Positions 1-7,361 of a DNA stretch of 29,259 nt are shown here, piece after piece. Under the pieces are notes generated by a model, which saw only the letters and a program-made list of their open reading frames with translations, had not been told where the DNA came from and did no database searches. A program made the translations under genes and the position numbers. This stretch comes from a bacterium (lineage in GTDB: Bacteria; ARS69), in NCBI GenBank assembly GCA_025774805.1, contig JALGZR010000075.1:1-29259 (forward strand), written 5' to 3'. Every line of letters begins with the position of its first letter. Position 1 is the first letter of the stretch.

Positions 1-944
1 ACCGTGAGGTCGTGGACGGGCACGTCGGTGACGACGCGCCTCACGACCTCCGCGACACCGATCCGGTCCTTGAAGAACTCTCCCTCGTACAGGCCGGCTC
101 CTCTCCGCTCCCAGTTCACCGGGAGGTCCCGGGTCGCGTGCGCGAGCATCTCGCCCCCTCCCGCCGTTCGCATCTCGACGCGCAGCCGCACGCGATCTCC
201 CGTGGATCGTTTCAATCCCGTGAGGGAACCGTCGTAGAGGAGGTGCCCCTCGTCGATCACGATCACCCGGCGGCAGAGCCGCTCGATGTCTCCGAGGTCG
301 TGGGTGGTCAGGACCACGGTCGTGCCGAGCTCCTCGTTCACACTCTTGAGGAATCGACGGATGTTCTCCTTGCTGACGACGTCGAGCCCGATGGTCGGCT
401 CGTCGAGGAAGAGAACCTCGGGACGGTGAAGGAGGGCGGCGACGAGATCGCAGCGCATCCTCTGCCCCAGGGAGAGGGTCCGCACCGGCTGGTGCAGGAA
501 GCTCGACAGATCGAGGAGATCGTTGAAGAGCTCGAGCTGGCGGCGGTAGAGATCGGGGGGAACCTCGTAGATGCGGCGGAGCAGCTTGAACGACTCGACG
601 ACGGCGATGTCCCACCAGAGCTGGGTGCGCTGCCCGAAGACCGCCCCGATCGTGCGGGTGTAGGCTCTCCTCTCCCGGGCGGGGACGAACCCGTTGACGC
701 TCACGTGTCCCGACGTGGGCGTGAGTATCCCCGTGAGCATCTTGATCGTGGTGCTCTTGCCGGCGCCGTTCGCCCCGATGTAGCCGACCATCTCCCCCCG
801 CTCCACCGTGAAGGTGACCCGGTCGACCGCGACGAGGCGCGAGATCCGCCGCCGGAAGAGATCGACGAGGGCTCCGCCGACCCCCTCGCGCCGCTGCGCG
901 ACGCGATACTCCTTCGTGAGATCCCGGGCCTCGATCATGCTCAC
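1..944 (-). CDS. ABC-2 type transporter ATP-binding protein, C-terminus beyond window
   Basis: Hydrolyses ATP to drive an ABC-2 type exporter; the substrate is unknown. Counting from the ATG at 938, the protein shows Walker A GANGAGKST (55-63, K61), a Q-loop near Q103 in FGQRTQLWW, the signature LSLGQR (155-160), Walker B LFLDEP (176-181) and the H-loop His213. The Q-loop sequence resembles ATPases paired with DUF990-type permeases, so permease genes may follow on the minus strand past base 1. A GTG at 944 overlaps the stop of the upstream membrane-protein gene (GTGA), giving tight coupling; ATG 938 is the alternative start. After the nucleotide-binding domain a C-terminal extension of about 70 residues is still running at the window edge. 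Family assignment is secure; the substrate is not inferable. Confidence 0.93.
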   Translation of the reverse strand, partial: MSMIEARDLTKEYRVAQRREGVGGALVDLFRRRISRLVAVDRVTFTVERGEMVGYIGANGAGKSTTIKMLTGILTPTSGHVSVNGFVPARERRAYTRTIGAVFGQRTQLWWDIAVVESFKLLRRIYEVPPDLYRRQLELFNDLLDLSSFLHQPVRTLSLGQRMRCDLVAALLHRPEVLFLDEPTIGLDVVSKENIRRFLKSVNEELGTTVVLTTHDLGDIERLCRRVIVIDEGHLLYDGSLTGLKRSTGDRVRLRVEMRTAGGGEMLAHATRDLPVNWERRGAGLYEGEFFKDRIGVAEVVRRVVTDVPVHDLT

Positions 945-2635
945 GGTCGGCCCCCGGGCGGCGGCCGCAGGGCCTGGACGTGCAGGTCCACGGAGAACGC
1001 GGGATAGCCGGGCGTCCTGGCCGTCGCGACCGGCGTACCCGGGAGCCGTCCCGACTCGACGACCACCAGCATCTCCGACTCTCCGGCGGCCGCGGCCCGA
1101 CCGGCGAGATCGACGAGAGCCTCCTGTCCCGCGATCAGGTGGAAGTCCTTTTCGAACCAGAGGGAGGCGAGGTCGGTCGGGAGCCAGAAGAGATCGGTGG
1201 CGACGATCCGACGCGGATCGGCCTGGAGGGCGGCGGCGATCCGACCCGACGCGTGCCGCTTTCCGTGCAGCAGTTCGATCGAGCGGAAGCTCCAGAGCGC
1301 GGCGAGAGCTCCGAGGAGAACGATTGCGGCCGCCGCCCGTCCGCCGCGGAATCTCGTCACGGCGAGGGCGCACACCACGGGCAGGATCGGAAGCAGCATG
1401 CGGGGCGCGGGGTGGACTCCCGTGATCGTTCGCTCGGGCACGAGAACGAGAAAGGCGCCGACAAAGAGGGCGGCGGCGAGACCGAGAAACCTCGGACCGC
1501 CTCCCACTCGGGTGCCTCGTCGCGCGGCGCGATTCCCCCGTCCCGGGAGGAAAGGCACCGCGAGAGCCCACGGGAGGAAGACGGCCGCGCTGTTGAAGTC
1601 GATCAGCGCGAGGGCGCGATCCTGTCCGCTCGGGTAGCGGAGCCACGCCGTGAGCGAGATCGCCGCCAGGACGATCCCGCCGACCCCGAGGGCGGCGCCG
1701 GAGACGGCCGGGCGGGACCGGACGAGGAGGGCACCCGCGGCGAGGGCCGCGAGCGCCGCGACCACGACCCCGACGGGGATCCCGGTGGGTCCCGGAGAGA
1801 GGAGAAGACCGTGGAGTGCCGTCCCGAGGTCCCGGAGGGGAACGGGACGGTTGACTCCGACGTGCGGGCCCCACCACGAGCCGGACACCGTCCGCTGGAA
1901 GAGAAGGTGCGCACAGGCGCCGATCGCCCCTCCGGCCCCGTAGCTGAGAAGGACGTCGCGGCCTCTCGCCCGGAGGCCGAGAGCGACCCCCGTCGCCACG
2001 AGCAGCAGCCCGTTCTCCTCACGGAGGAACGTGGCCGCCCCCATCAGGACTCCGCCCAGGGCGGCCCGCTCACGTCCTTTCTCTCGAAGGGCCAGGAATG
2101 CGCCGGCCGCGAGGGCGGTGACGGTCGTGTGCTCCCAGAAGACGGCGGAATAGAAGAGGAGGGGAGACGCGACGGCGCAGAGAAGCGAACCGACGACGCC
2201 GGCGCGCTCCGAGCCCGCGGTTCCGGCGGCGAGAGCCCCGGTGAGAGCGACGGCGACCCCACCCGCCAGGGCGGGGAGGATTCCCAGGCCGAAGAAACCG
2301 AACGCGGTCGCGAACGGGAGGACCATCCACACGAAGGGGCACAGATAGGCCGAGACGACCTCTCCGTCCCGGATCTCCCCGTAGGCCTGGGAGCCGCGGA
2401 CGGGGAGGGGGAAGTTCGTGAGCTCCGGATCCAGCTCGCGTCCGGGGTAGAACAGTCGAGTCGCTCCCGGATCCCGTCGCAAGTGCTCCACGAGCAGAGC
2501 CTTCGCGCCGGTGTCGAGGTTCCAGTAGGTGTTCGGAGGGCCGAGTCGCGTGTGGAGTGCGAGACCGGCGACCACCGTGACCGTTCCCAGAAGAACCGGG
2601 ATCCGCGCGGTCGGAGATCGGAGGGGAGACGCCAA
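941..2635 (-). CDS. polytopic membrane protein, GT-C glycosyltransferase-like
   Basis: A 564-aa integral membrane protein with roughly ten or more hydrophobic helices. An N-terminal anchor (about residues 13-28) is followed by a long non-cytoplasmic loop carrying WNLDTGAK, and then by tightly packed helices. This plan (first loop with an acidic residue after TM1, then many helices) resembles GT39/ArnT-like lipid-linked sugar transferases, but the motif is weak, so the function stays putative. The start is a TTG at 2635; no in-frame ATG lies just upstream and the ribosome site is poor. A promoter-like TTTCCT-N18-TAGACT on the minus strand (2684-2713) supports the position. The gene overlaps the following ABC ATPase by 4 bp, so the two are probably one envelope operon. 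It could instead be an uncharacterised membrane subunit working with the ABC transporter. Confidence 0.75.
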   Translation of the reverse strand: MASPLRSPTARIPVLLGTVTVVAGLALHTRLGPPNTYWNLDTGAKALLVEHLRRDPGATRLFYPGRELDPELTNFPLPVRGSQAYGEIRDGEVVSAYLCPFVWMVLPFATAFGFFGLGILPALAGGVAVALTGALAAGTAGSERAGVVGSLLCAVASPLLFYSAVFWEHTTVTALAAGAFLALREKGRERAALGGVLMGAATFLREENGLLLVATGVALGLRARGRDVLLSYGAGGAIGACAHLLFQRTVSGSWWGPHVGVNRPVPLRDLGTALHGLLLSPGPTGIPVGVVVAALAALAAGALLVRSRPAVSGAALGVGGIVLAAISLTAWLRYPSGQDRALALIDFNSAAVFLPWALAVPFLPGRGNRAARRGTRVGGGPRFLGLAAALFVGAFLVLVPERTITGVHPAPRMLLPILPVVCALAVTRFRGGRAAAAIVLLGALAALWSFRSIELLHGKRHASGRIAAALQADPRRIVATDLFWLPTDLASLWFEKDFHLIAGQEALVDLAGRAAAAGESEMLVVVESGRLPGTPVATARTPGYPAFSVDLHVQALRPPPGGRP

Positions 2636-2658
2636 ACCATGCCCCGGGAGATGAGTGA

Positions 2659-2690
2659 TCGCGACGAGCCTGGTGAGAGATGCAGTCTAG
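2659..2690 (-). repeat. partial copy (left end only) of the CTAG-ended repeat family
   Basis: Read on the minus strand, these 32 bases match the left end of the element at 4820-5000 at 28 of 32 positions. They start with CTAG, pass through the CTCACC core and end in GGCTCGTCGCGA. No matching right end is visible on the other side, so this looks like a truncated copy. It lies in the divergent intergenic region between the GT-C gene and the Nif3 gene. Confidence 0.6.
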
Positions 2691-2713
2691 ACAGTCGCTC
2701 ATCTTTGAGGAAA
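2684..2713 (-). promoter_or_regulatory. candidate sigma70-type promoter for the GT-C/ABC operon
   Basis: On the minus strand TTTCCT (2713-2708) is separated by 18 bp from TAGACT (2689-2684), about 50 bp before the TTG start. The -10 box falls within the CTAG end of a repeat-element remnant (2659-2690). Match to consensus is modest. Confidence 0.3.
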
Positions 2714-2803
2714 CCCCGATGGAGGACAAGCCCCTTCCCGTCGCCTTCTTCCCGAGGTCCGGAGCGTGTGGTAACGTGCGCCGCATTCCCCGGGAGGTGG
2801 ATC

Positions 2804-3559
2804 GTGCATCGAGATCGCGTCGTCGGATTTCTGGACGACCTGCTCGACGCCGGCTCGATTCCGGACTACGGGCCGCAGGGACTCCAGATCGAGGGCAAAG
2901 ACGACGTTCGCAAGGTCGCCGTCGGCGTGAGCGCCTCGGTCGAGCTCTTCCGGCGGGCCGTCGAGGCCGGGGCCGACATGATCCTCTGCCACCACGGGAT
3001 GTTCTGGGACTCCGAATCGCGGGTCGTCAAAGGCCGCTTGAAGCAGCGGCTCCGCCTCCTGATCGAGCACGAGATCTCCCTCGTTGGCTACCATCTCGTT
3101 CTCGACGCCCACGACGAGCACGGAAACAACGCGGTCATCGCGCGGGAGCTCGGCCTCGTCGACGTGGAGCCCTTCGGGGAGTACCGGGGAACGCTGATCG
3201 GACGCAAGGGCCGCTTCGATCCGCCGCTTCCCCTCCGCGATCTCGAGTCCAGGGTGCGCGAGGTCTTCGGAGGGGAGCCGCTGATCTACGGCTTCGGCCC
3301 CGAGCCGGTTCGGACCATCGGGGTGATCTCCGGCGGCGCGGTCGACCAGTTTCTCGGTGCCATCGAACAGAAGCTCGATGCCTACCTCACGGGTGAGGTG
3401 AAGGAGTTCGTCCAGGAGGTGGCCCGGGAGGAGCGGGTCACGTACGTGTCGGCCGGCCACTACCGGACCGAGACCTTCGGGGTCCGGGCGCTGGCCGAGC
3501 GTCTCGAGCGGGAGCTCGGAATCGAGACCGTCTTCATCGACGTCCCGAACCGGGTCTGA
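2804..3559 (+). CDS. Nif3-like (DUF34/YbgI) dinuclear metal-centre protein
   Basis: A 251-aa protein of the Nif3/DUF34 family: hexameric, di-metal-binding cytosolic proteins, some linked to metal handling or to GTP cyclohydrolase I-like activity. The metal ligands are all present: His63-His64 in CHHGMFW, Asp101 in HLVLDAH, and His219 plus Glu223 in GHYRTE. The first three fall at the numbers known from E. coli YbgI. The length is right for the short form, with no inserted CutA-like domain. The start is GTG at 2804, chosen because GGGAGG lies 6 bp upstream and the domain begins immediately (HRDRVVGFLDDLL). The frame stays open far upstream, but that stretch is antisense to the GT-C gene and is not coding. 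The gene stands alone, divergent from the GT-C gene. Confidence 0.93.
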   Translation: MHRDRVVGFLDDLLDAGSIPDYGPQGLQIEGKDDVRKVAVGVSASVELFRRAVEAGADMILCHHGMFWDSESRVVKGRLKQRLRLLIEHEISLVGYHLVLDAHDEHGNNAVIARELGLVDVEPFGEYRGTLIGRKGRFDPPLPLRDLESRVREVFGGEPLIYGFGPEPVRTIGVISGGAVDQFLGAIEQKLDAYLTGEVKEFVQEVAREERVTYVSAGHYRTETFGVRALAERLERELGIETVFIDVPNRV

Positions 3560-3630
3560 GGCCACCCCTCCGTCCACCCCTGTCCCCCCGCGGGACCCCG
3601 TCAAGATTTCACTGAAACCGCAAGACGGCG

Positions 3631-3659
3631 TTCAGGCCCCGCCCAGGCCCGCCGATAGC
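3631..3659 (+). promoter_or_regulatory. weak candidate promoter for the 211-aa gene
   Basis: TTCAGG (3631-3636), a 17-bp spacer and GATAGC (3654-3659) precede the gene starting at 3783. Both boxes are poor matches; the 17-bp spacing is the main support. Confidence 0.25.
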
Positions 3660-3685
3660 TTGCGTAGAGAGACGGACGGACCGCA

Positions 3686-3710
3686 GCCGGCCCGCATCTC
3701 TCACCCGGCC
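3686..3710 (+). repeat. degenerate end of the CTAG-family repeat
   Basis: GCATCTCTCACC with GC-rich flanks resembles the CTCACC-containing left end of the family, but the CTAG terminus has decayed to CCGG and no partner end is visible. It would lie in the 5' untranslated region of the next gene. Confidence 0.35.
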
Positions 3711-3782
3711 CCCCGCGCGGATCGCCTCCGCCGCGTCGGAGCACGGTGGGATCCGCGGGCGAGAGCGTTCGGAGGAACAGCG

Positions 3783-4418
3783 ATGAAGGTCGTGTTCGCG
3801 CAGCCGGACTTTCCGTTCGTGGACAAGGTGGAGCCCCTGGTGAAGGAAGTCGCGGCCCGGCTGGACATGACGAAGGATCTGAGAACCGTCATGCTCGACA
3901 TCATCGACTTCGGCCGTCCGGCCCGGCGGAATCCCGCGGACTCCATCGAGGTCTACTCGAACGGCGGAGTCCGCCTCCATCTTCGCTACGACCACTTCCT
4001 GAAATCGAAGTACAAGGGGGATCCCCGTCGGCGGGACCCCCGTGCCCGGATGCCGGCGCGGGCGTTCGATCGACCGTCGGCTCTCGAGGTCCTGTTCCGC
4101 CTTCTCCTGCAATGGCGCGACGTCCAGGAGTGGGGCATCCCGGAGAACCAGGATGAGGAGTTCCTCTGCATCTGGAACGTCCACGTCGCGGGACGGCTCG
4201 ACCGGCTCGACGCCCCGTGCGCCTCGAAGACCGCGCACTGGGAGGAGTTCCTCCGTGTCTTCAGCAACGAGACGTACGTCGCTCCGTTTCTCGTGGAGTT
4301 CGAGGTTCTCTGGAAGTGCGATGACCTGGGCAAGTGGGGCCTGACCGACGTTCTCTACAGGATCCGGTCGAGCCGACACTACCGGCCGCTCGTCGGCGAG
4401 GCGCAGACGACGGGGTGA
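3783..4418 (+). CDS. conserved-looking protein of unknown function, 211 aa
   Basis: I do not recognise the family. The start is ATG 3783, supported by GGAGGA 6 bp upstream; extending to upstream in-frame codons would run through a degenerate repeat and gives low-quality protein. The protein is soluble, with no signal peptide or membrane segment. It is rich in aromatic and charged residues: VFAQPDFPFVDKVEPLV at the N-terminus, a central WRDVQEW(G) segment, and a C-terminal stretch FLVEFEVLWKCDDLGKWGL. Ordinary codon use and balanced composition argue that it is a real gene. A basic loop around residues 80-95 (K, R, D rich) could be exposed. It is followed by a 570-bp repeat island, so it is probably monocistronic. 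Confidence 0.75.
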   Translation: MKVVFAQPDFPFVDKVEPLVKEVAARLDMTKDLRTVMLDIIDFGRPARRNPADSIEVYSNGGVRLHLRYDHFLKSKYKGDPRRRDPRARMPARAFDRPSALEVLFRLLLQWRDVQEWGIPENQDEEFLCIWNVHVAGRLDRLDAPCASKTAHWEEFLRVFSNETYVAPFLVEFEVLWKCDDLGKWGLTDVLYRIRSSRHYRPLVGEAQTTG

Positions 4419-4457
4419 CGCGCGAGCAGCGGGCACGCGGACCCACTTCCTCCCTCT

Positions 4458-4652
4458 CTAGCCTCGATCCGTCAGAAAATCTCGGCGAAAAGCGCTGGCG
4501 CTCGCACGATAGCATGCCATCCGCGGCCGTGCTCGCCCTCGCCAATGCTCACTTATCGTGAGACAAGCTCCGCTTGGCTCGGGCTGCGCGCGACCCCGGC
4601 TGGCGCGCTCTCGTGCGTTTTCCCTCGAGTTTTTCTGACGGATCGAGGCTAG
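4458..4652 (+). mobile_element. 195-bp CTAG-flanked inverted-repeat element (MITE-like)
   Basis: The left 27 bases (4458-4484) and the reverse complement of the right 27 bases (4626-4652) agree at 26 positions: CTAGCCTCGATCCGTCAGAA and onward. Both ends carry CTAG, consistent with a 4-bp target duplication or CTAG-terminated repeats. The interior has further small hairpins (CTCAC/GTGAG and CAAGC/GCTTG) and no convincing gene. Short open frames across it look like artefacts of GC-rich DNA. No transposase is present, so mobility would need one in trans. Its right CTAG is shared with the left end of the next element. Confidence 0.7.
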
Positions 4653-4714
4653 CTTGCATGTCTCACCGGGCCAGTCCCACGGATCCGTCGAGTCCGGTGA
4701 GAAACACCGGCCAC
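4649..4714 (+). mobile_element. short copy of the CTCACC/GGTGAGA inverted-repeat family
   Basis: The left end CTAGCTTGCATGTCTCACCG (4649-4668) is mirrored by the right end CCGGTGAGAAACACCGGCC (4694-4712), leaving only about 25 bp inside. The transcript could fold into one long hairpin. It looks like an internally deleted relative of the 181-bp copy at 4820-5000. Confidence 0.55.
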
Positions 4715-4736
4715 GGGCGACCTCCCGGCTGTCCGC

Positions 4737-4765
4737 TTGCTCGACCCCGGGGCACGGCCTATCCT
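4737..4765 (+). promoter_or_regulatory. sigma70-type promoter ahead of the DUF1460 gene
   Basis: TTGCTC (4737-4742), a 17-bp spacer and TATCCT (4760-4765) form a good promoter. About 20 bp later comes GAGGAGG (4774-4780) with ATG 4786 spaced by 5 bp. These are the best initiation signals in the region, yet they lead into a repeat element rather than directly into the gene. Confidence 0.55.
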
Positions 4766-4785
4766 GGACGCTCGAGGAGGCATCC

Positions 4786-4986
4786 ATGCGCCGTTCCCGG
4801 CGAATCTCGACGACTTCCGCTAGCCTGCGTTTCTCACCGGGCTCGTCGCGAGGCTGTGGATCGTCGTGCCTGGCGAGGAGACGGGGTGCTTTCGCCCGAG
4901 GCGGGGCCGTAGCCCCGTCGCAGGGCGGGAGCGCCGCAGCGACAAAGCCGGGCGCGGCGAGCCGCTGCCGCAGCAGAGGCTGGTGA
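4786..4986 (+). other. original 5' end of the DUF1460 gene, interrupted by a repeat element
   Basis: ATG 4786, with a strong GAGGAGG site, opens a frame reading MRRSRRISTTSA, which looks like the basic n-region of a signal peptide. It then enters the repeat element at 4820 and ends at TGA 4984-4986. This is the same reading frame as the downstream lipoprotein gene. Joining base 4819 to base 4997 would give the in-frame fusion TTSAGSVRARIGIGLAVLAG, a normal signal peptide. I read this segment as the displaced start of the DUF1460 gene, now possibly translated as a short leader peptide that ends 3 bp before ATG 4990. Confidence 0.5.
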
Positions 4987-5000
4987 GATATGCAGGCTGG
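4820..5000 (+). mobile_element. 181-bp CTAG/CTGG-ended inverted-repeat element inside a gene start
   Basis: The left terminus (4820-4840) and the reverse complement of the right terminus (4980-5000) agree at 17 of 21 positions, centred on CTCACC/GGTGAG. The flanking tetramers are CTAG (4820-4823) and CTGG (4997-5000), a probable 4-bp target duplication with one change. The interior contains smaller palindromes such as GGGGCCGTAGCCCC and has no transposase. Excision of 177 bp (59 codons) restores the host gene frame. The related copy at 18414-18481 shares both ends and looks like an internal-deletion form. Confidence 0.68.
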
Positions 5001-5925
5001 GTCCGTGCGCGCGCGGATCGGGATCGGTCTGGCGGTTCTGGCGGGAGTCGCGACGTTCGGAAGCGCGAGCGGGGGATGCGGCCCGCCGCGCGGCGATCCA
5101 CCGTCCCCCCGCGAGCGCTCGGACTCGCCGACCGACACCAACGCGGCGGCCTGCAGCGCTCTCGCCGCCCGTCTACCGGACGCGGGCGTCGTCGAGAGGT
5201 TCGTTGCGGCGACCGCGCTCCTGGTCGGCATCCCCTATCACGACGGCCCGCTCGGGGAGGGCGAGGCCGGAAGAATCGACTCGGATCCTCGGGTGGACTT
5301 CGAGCGGGCCGACTGTGTGACCTACCTGGAGGAGTCCCTCGCGCTGGCCCTCGTTCCCTCCGGCTCCGCCGCGGAATTCCTCGCCGCCCTCGACGCGATC
5401 CGCTACCGTGACGGCCGCGTCGAGTTCACGGCGCGCAACCATTACATGGTCGCCGATTGGATTCCGGCGAACTCGCGTCTCGTGGAGGACGTCACCGCCG
5501 AGGTCCTTCCCGGGAAGACCGTGAGCGTTTCCCGGGTGATCGACCGGGCGGCGTTCCTGAGGGATCACGGAGCGGAGCCATCTCCCGAGAGGGACCGGGC
5601 CCGGACGATCGAGATCAGAATCGTCCCCCGCGAGCTCGTGGCCCACGCCGCTCCCCGGATTCGCAGCGGCGATCTGATCTTCTGGGTCGGAAAGCGGGAG
5701 GGGATCTTCGTGGTGCACACCGGGCTCGCCGTGCGTAGCGAAGAGGGCGGGTTGCTCTTCCGGCACGCGTCCTCCAAGGCGGGCCTTGCGGTGGACGAGC
5801 CGTTGACCGAGTACGCGGAGCGCTCGGCGTTCGCGGCGGGTTTCCTGGTCCTTCGGCTCCGGCCCCCCTCCACCGACTCCGGAGTGGCGGGCGCGCGACG
5901 GACACCGGGAGCGGAAGGAGAGTGA
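4990..5925 (+). CDS. DUF1460 (NlpC/P60-like fold) lipoprotein, putative cell-wall amidase
   Basis: A 311-aa exported protein of the DUF1460 family, cysteine amidase-like enzymes implicated in peptidoglycan or N-acetylmuramoyl-peptide cleavage. The catalytic Cys is in RADCVTYLEES (about residue 108) and a His is in VVHTGLAV near residue 240, followed by the family-typical FRHASSKAG. The N-terminus has basic residues, a hydrophobic stretch (IGIGLAVLAGVATFG) and SASGGC, an approximate lipobox, so it is probably a lipoprotein. ATG 4990 lies inside a repeat element; GTG 5005 is an alternative start. The original start was probably ATG 4786. The stop overlaps the next gene (TGATG), so it is coupled to the GlmU-like gene and a wall-metabolism role fits. 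Confidence 0.85.
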   Translation: MQAGSVRARIGIGLAVLAGVATFGSASGGCGPPRGDPPSPRERSDSPTDTNAAACSALAARLPDAGVVERFVAATALLVGIPYHDGPLGEGEAGRIDSDPRVDFERADCVTYLEESLALALVPSGSAAEFLAALDAIRYRDGRVEFTARNHYMVADWIPANSRLVEDVTAEVLPGKTVSVSRVIDRAAFLRDHGAEPSPERDRARTIEIRIVPRELVAHAAPRIRSGDLIFWVGKREGIFVVHTGLAVRSEEGGLLFRHASSKAGLAVDEPLTEYAERSAFAAGFLVLRLRPPSTDSGVAGARRTPGAEGE

Positions 5926-7232
5926 TGGCGAGATCGACCTTGATCCTCTTCGAAGACGCGGCGGCCGGCCACTTCGAGCCTCTGGCCCTCACTCGCAGCG
6001 TGGCGAGGCTGCGGCTCGGGAGATGGACGCACCGGGAGCGATGGCGTCGCCGGTGTCCGGATCGGAGCCTCGGTCTGCTCGTTCGAGGATATCTCTCCGA
6101 GTTGGAGGCAGCAGACGGCGGCTGGGCGTTCGTGAACGAGGCTCCGCCCGAGGGCGACACACTGTTCGTCGCGGCCGCCCTCGCCGACCCCCTGGAGGAT
6201 TTCGGGAAGGCGGTTCGCGAGCTCGAGCCCGGTCGGGCGCTCCTGGCCGACGGCCGGCTGCTGGCTGCCCGCGCGACCGGTGGGACCGCCTCCCGTCTCG
6301 CGACGATCTTGCGGGAGCTGGCGGGTGAGGGTCCCTTTCCCGCGAGCTCCCGTCCCGACTGGCCGGCGCTGCTGAGCGACCTCGGCATCACTCCCGAGGA
6401 TGCGGCCGTCGTTCCGCTCCGGACCCCGGTCGACCTGATGGCGCTCAACGGAGCGGCGATCGACGCGGACTTCGCCTCCGTCGAGTCGGAACTGCCGCCG
6501 CCCGATCCGGCGGCGCATCCCGGGGTGCAGTTCCTCGCGCCGGAGCGTATCCGGATGGACGAGGGAGTGCGTCTCGATCCCGGCGTCGTGCTCGACGCCC
6601 GCGAGGGCACGATTCACCTCGGACCCCGCACGCGGGTGATGGCGAACTCCCTGATCACGGGTCCGGTCACCGTCGGGAGCGACTGCACGATCCGGGCGCT
6701 CTCGCGAGTCACGGACGGAGTGAGCCTCGGGCCGCACTCCCGGATCGGGGGCGAGGTCGCCTCCACGATCGTTCTGGGTTTCTCCAACAAGCAACACGAC
6801 GGCTTCGTCGGGCACTCCGTCTTGGGTTCCTGGGTCAATCTGGGAGCGGCCACCGACACGAGCGATCTGAAGAACGACTACGGCAACGTCCGCATCGTCC
6901 TGGCGGGCGAGACACTCGACACCGGGAGCCGTCACGTCGGCAGTCTGATCGGGGATCACTCCAAAACCGGCATCCACACGATGCTGAACACCGGCACGGT
7001 GGTCGGAGTGTCGTCCAACGTCTTCGGGGCGGGCTTCACTCCGAAGGAGATCCCGAGCTTCGTCTGGGGCGGGGGATCCGACTGGCGGGAGTACCGCATG
7101 AAAAAGGCCCTCCAGGTGGCGAAGGTGGTCACCTCCCGGCGCGGGGTGGAGTTCCGCCCCCTCGACGAGGAGGTTCTCACCCGGGTCCGGGAGGCCACCG
7201 CCGGCCGCCGGCGAGCGATGCTGGAGGCCTGA
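5925..7232 (+). CDS. alternative GlmU family: putative sugar-1-P nucleotidyltransferase / acyltransferase
   Basis: 435 aa, matching the Bacteroidetes-type alternative GlmU (TIGR03991-like), proposed to make UDP-N-acetylglucosamine from glucosamine-1-phosphate for peptidoglycan and LPS. The N-terminus ILFEDAAAGHFEPLALTRSVARLRLG is the family's version of the nucleotide-binding region, in place of the classical LxAGxGTRM motif. Residues about 195-400 form a left-handed beta-helix of hexapeptide repeats, with NKQHDGFVGHSVLG and LGAATDTSDLKNDYG in the acyltransferase part. ATG 5925 overlaps the preceding stop (TGATG) with GGAAGGAG 4 bp upstream; GTG 5922 is less likely because the site would be too close. 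It is cotranscribed with the DUF1460 gene. Confidence 0.9.
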   Translation: MARSTLILFEDAAAGHFEPLALTRSVARLRLGRWTHRERWRRRCPDRSLGLLVRGYLSELEAADGGWAFVNEAPPEGDTLFVAAALADPLEDFGKAVRELEPGRALLADGRLLAARATGGTASRLATILRELAGEGPFPASSRPDWPALLSDLGITPEDAAVVPLRTPVDLMALNGAAIDADFASVESELPPPDPAAHPGVQFLAPERIRMDEGVRLDPGVVLDAREGTIHLGPRTRVMANSLITGPVTVGSDCTIRALSRVTDGVSLGPHSRIGGEVASTIVLGFSNKQHDGFVGHSVLGSWVNLGAATDTSDLKNDYGNVRIVLAGETLDTGSRHVGSLIGDHSKTGIHTMLNTGTVVGVSSNVFGAGFTPKEIPSFVWGGGSDWREYRMKKALQVAKVVTSRRGVEFRPLDEEVLTRVREATAGRRRAMLEA

Positions 7233-7361
7233 CCCGCCCCGACCGTCTCCTCCCTTCGCCCCTCCCCCCGGCGGCCCGACCCCCATCTCCTTGTCATGCA
7301 AGAGGATCCACCGCCTCGCGGCGACCCGGGCGAGGAACGCGGGCTGGGGTCGTGATTTCCC

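Noticed and set aside
980-2800. Long plus-strand open frame running into the Nif3 gene
   Set aside because: This part is antisense to the membrane protein gene, its translation is low-complexity R/E/G/D-rich, and GTG 2804 with GGGAGG gives a proper start for the Nif3 domain.
5565-7301. Minus-strand open frame opposite the GlmU-like gene
   Set aside because: Antisense shadow; the plus strand shows clear hexapeptide repeats and no recognisable protein is found on the minus strand.
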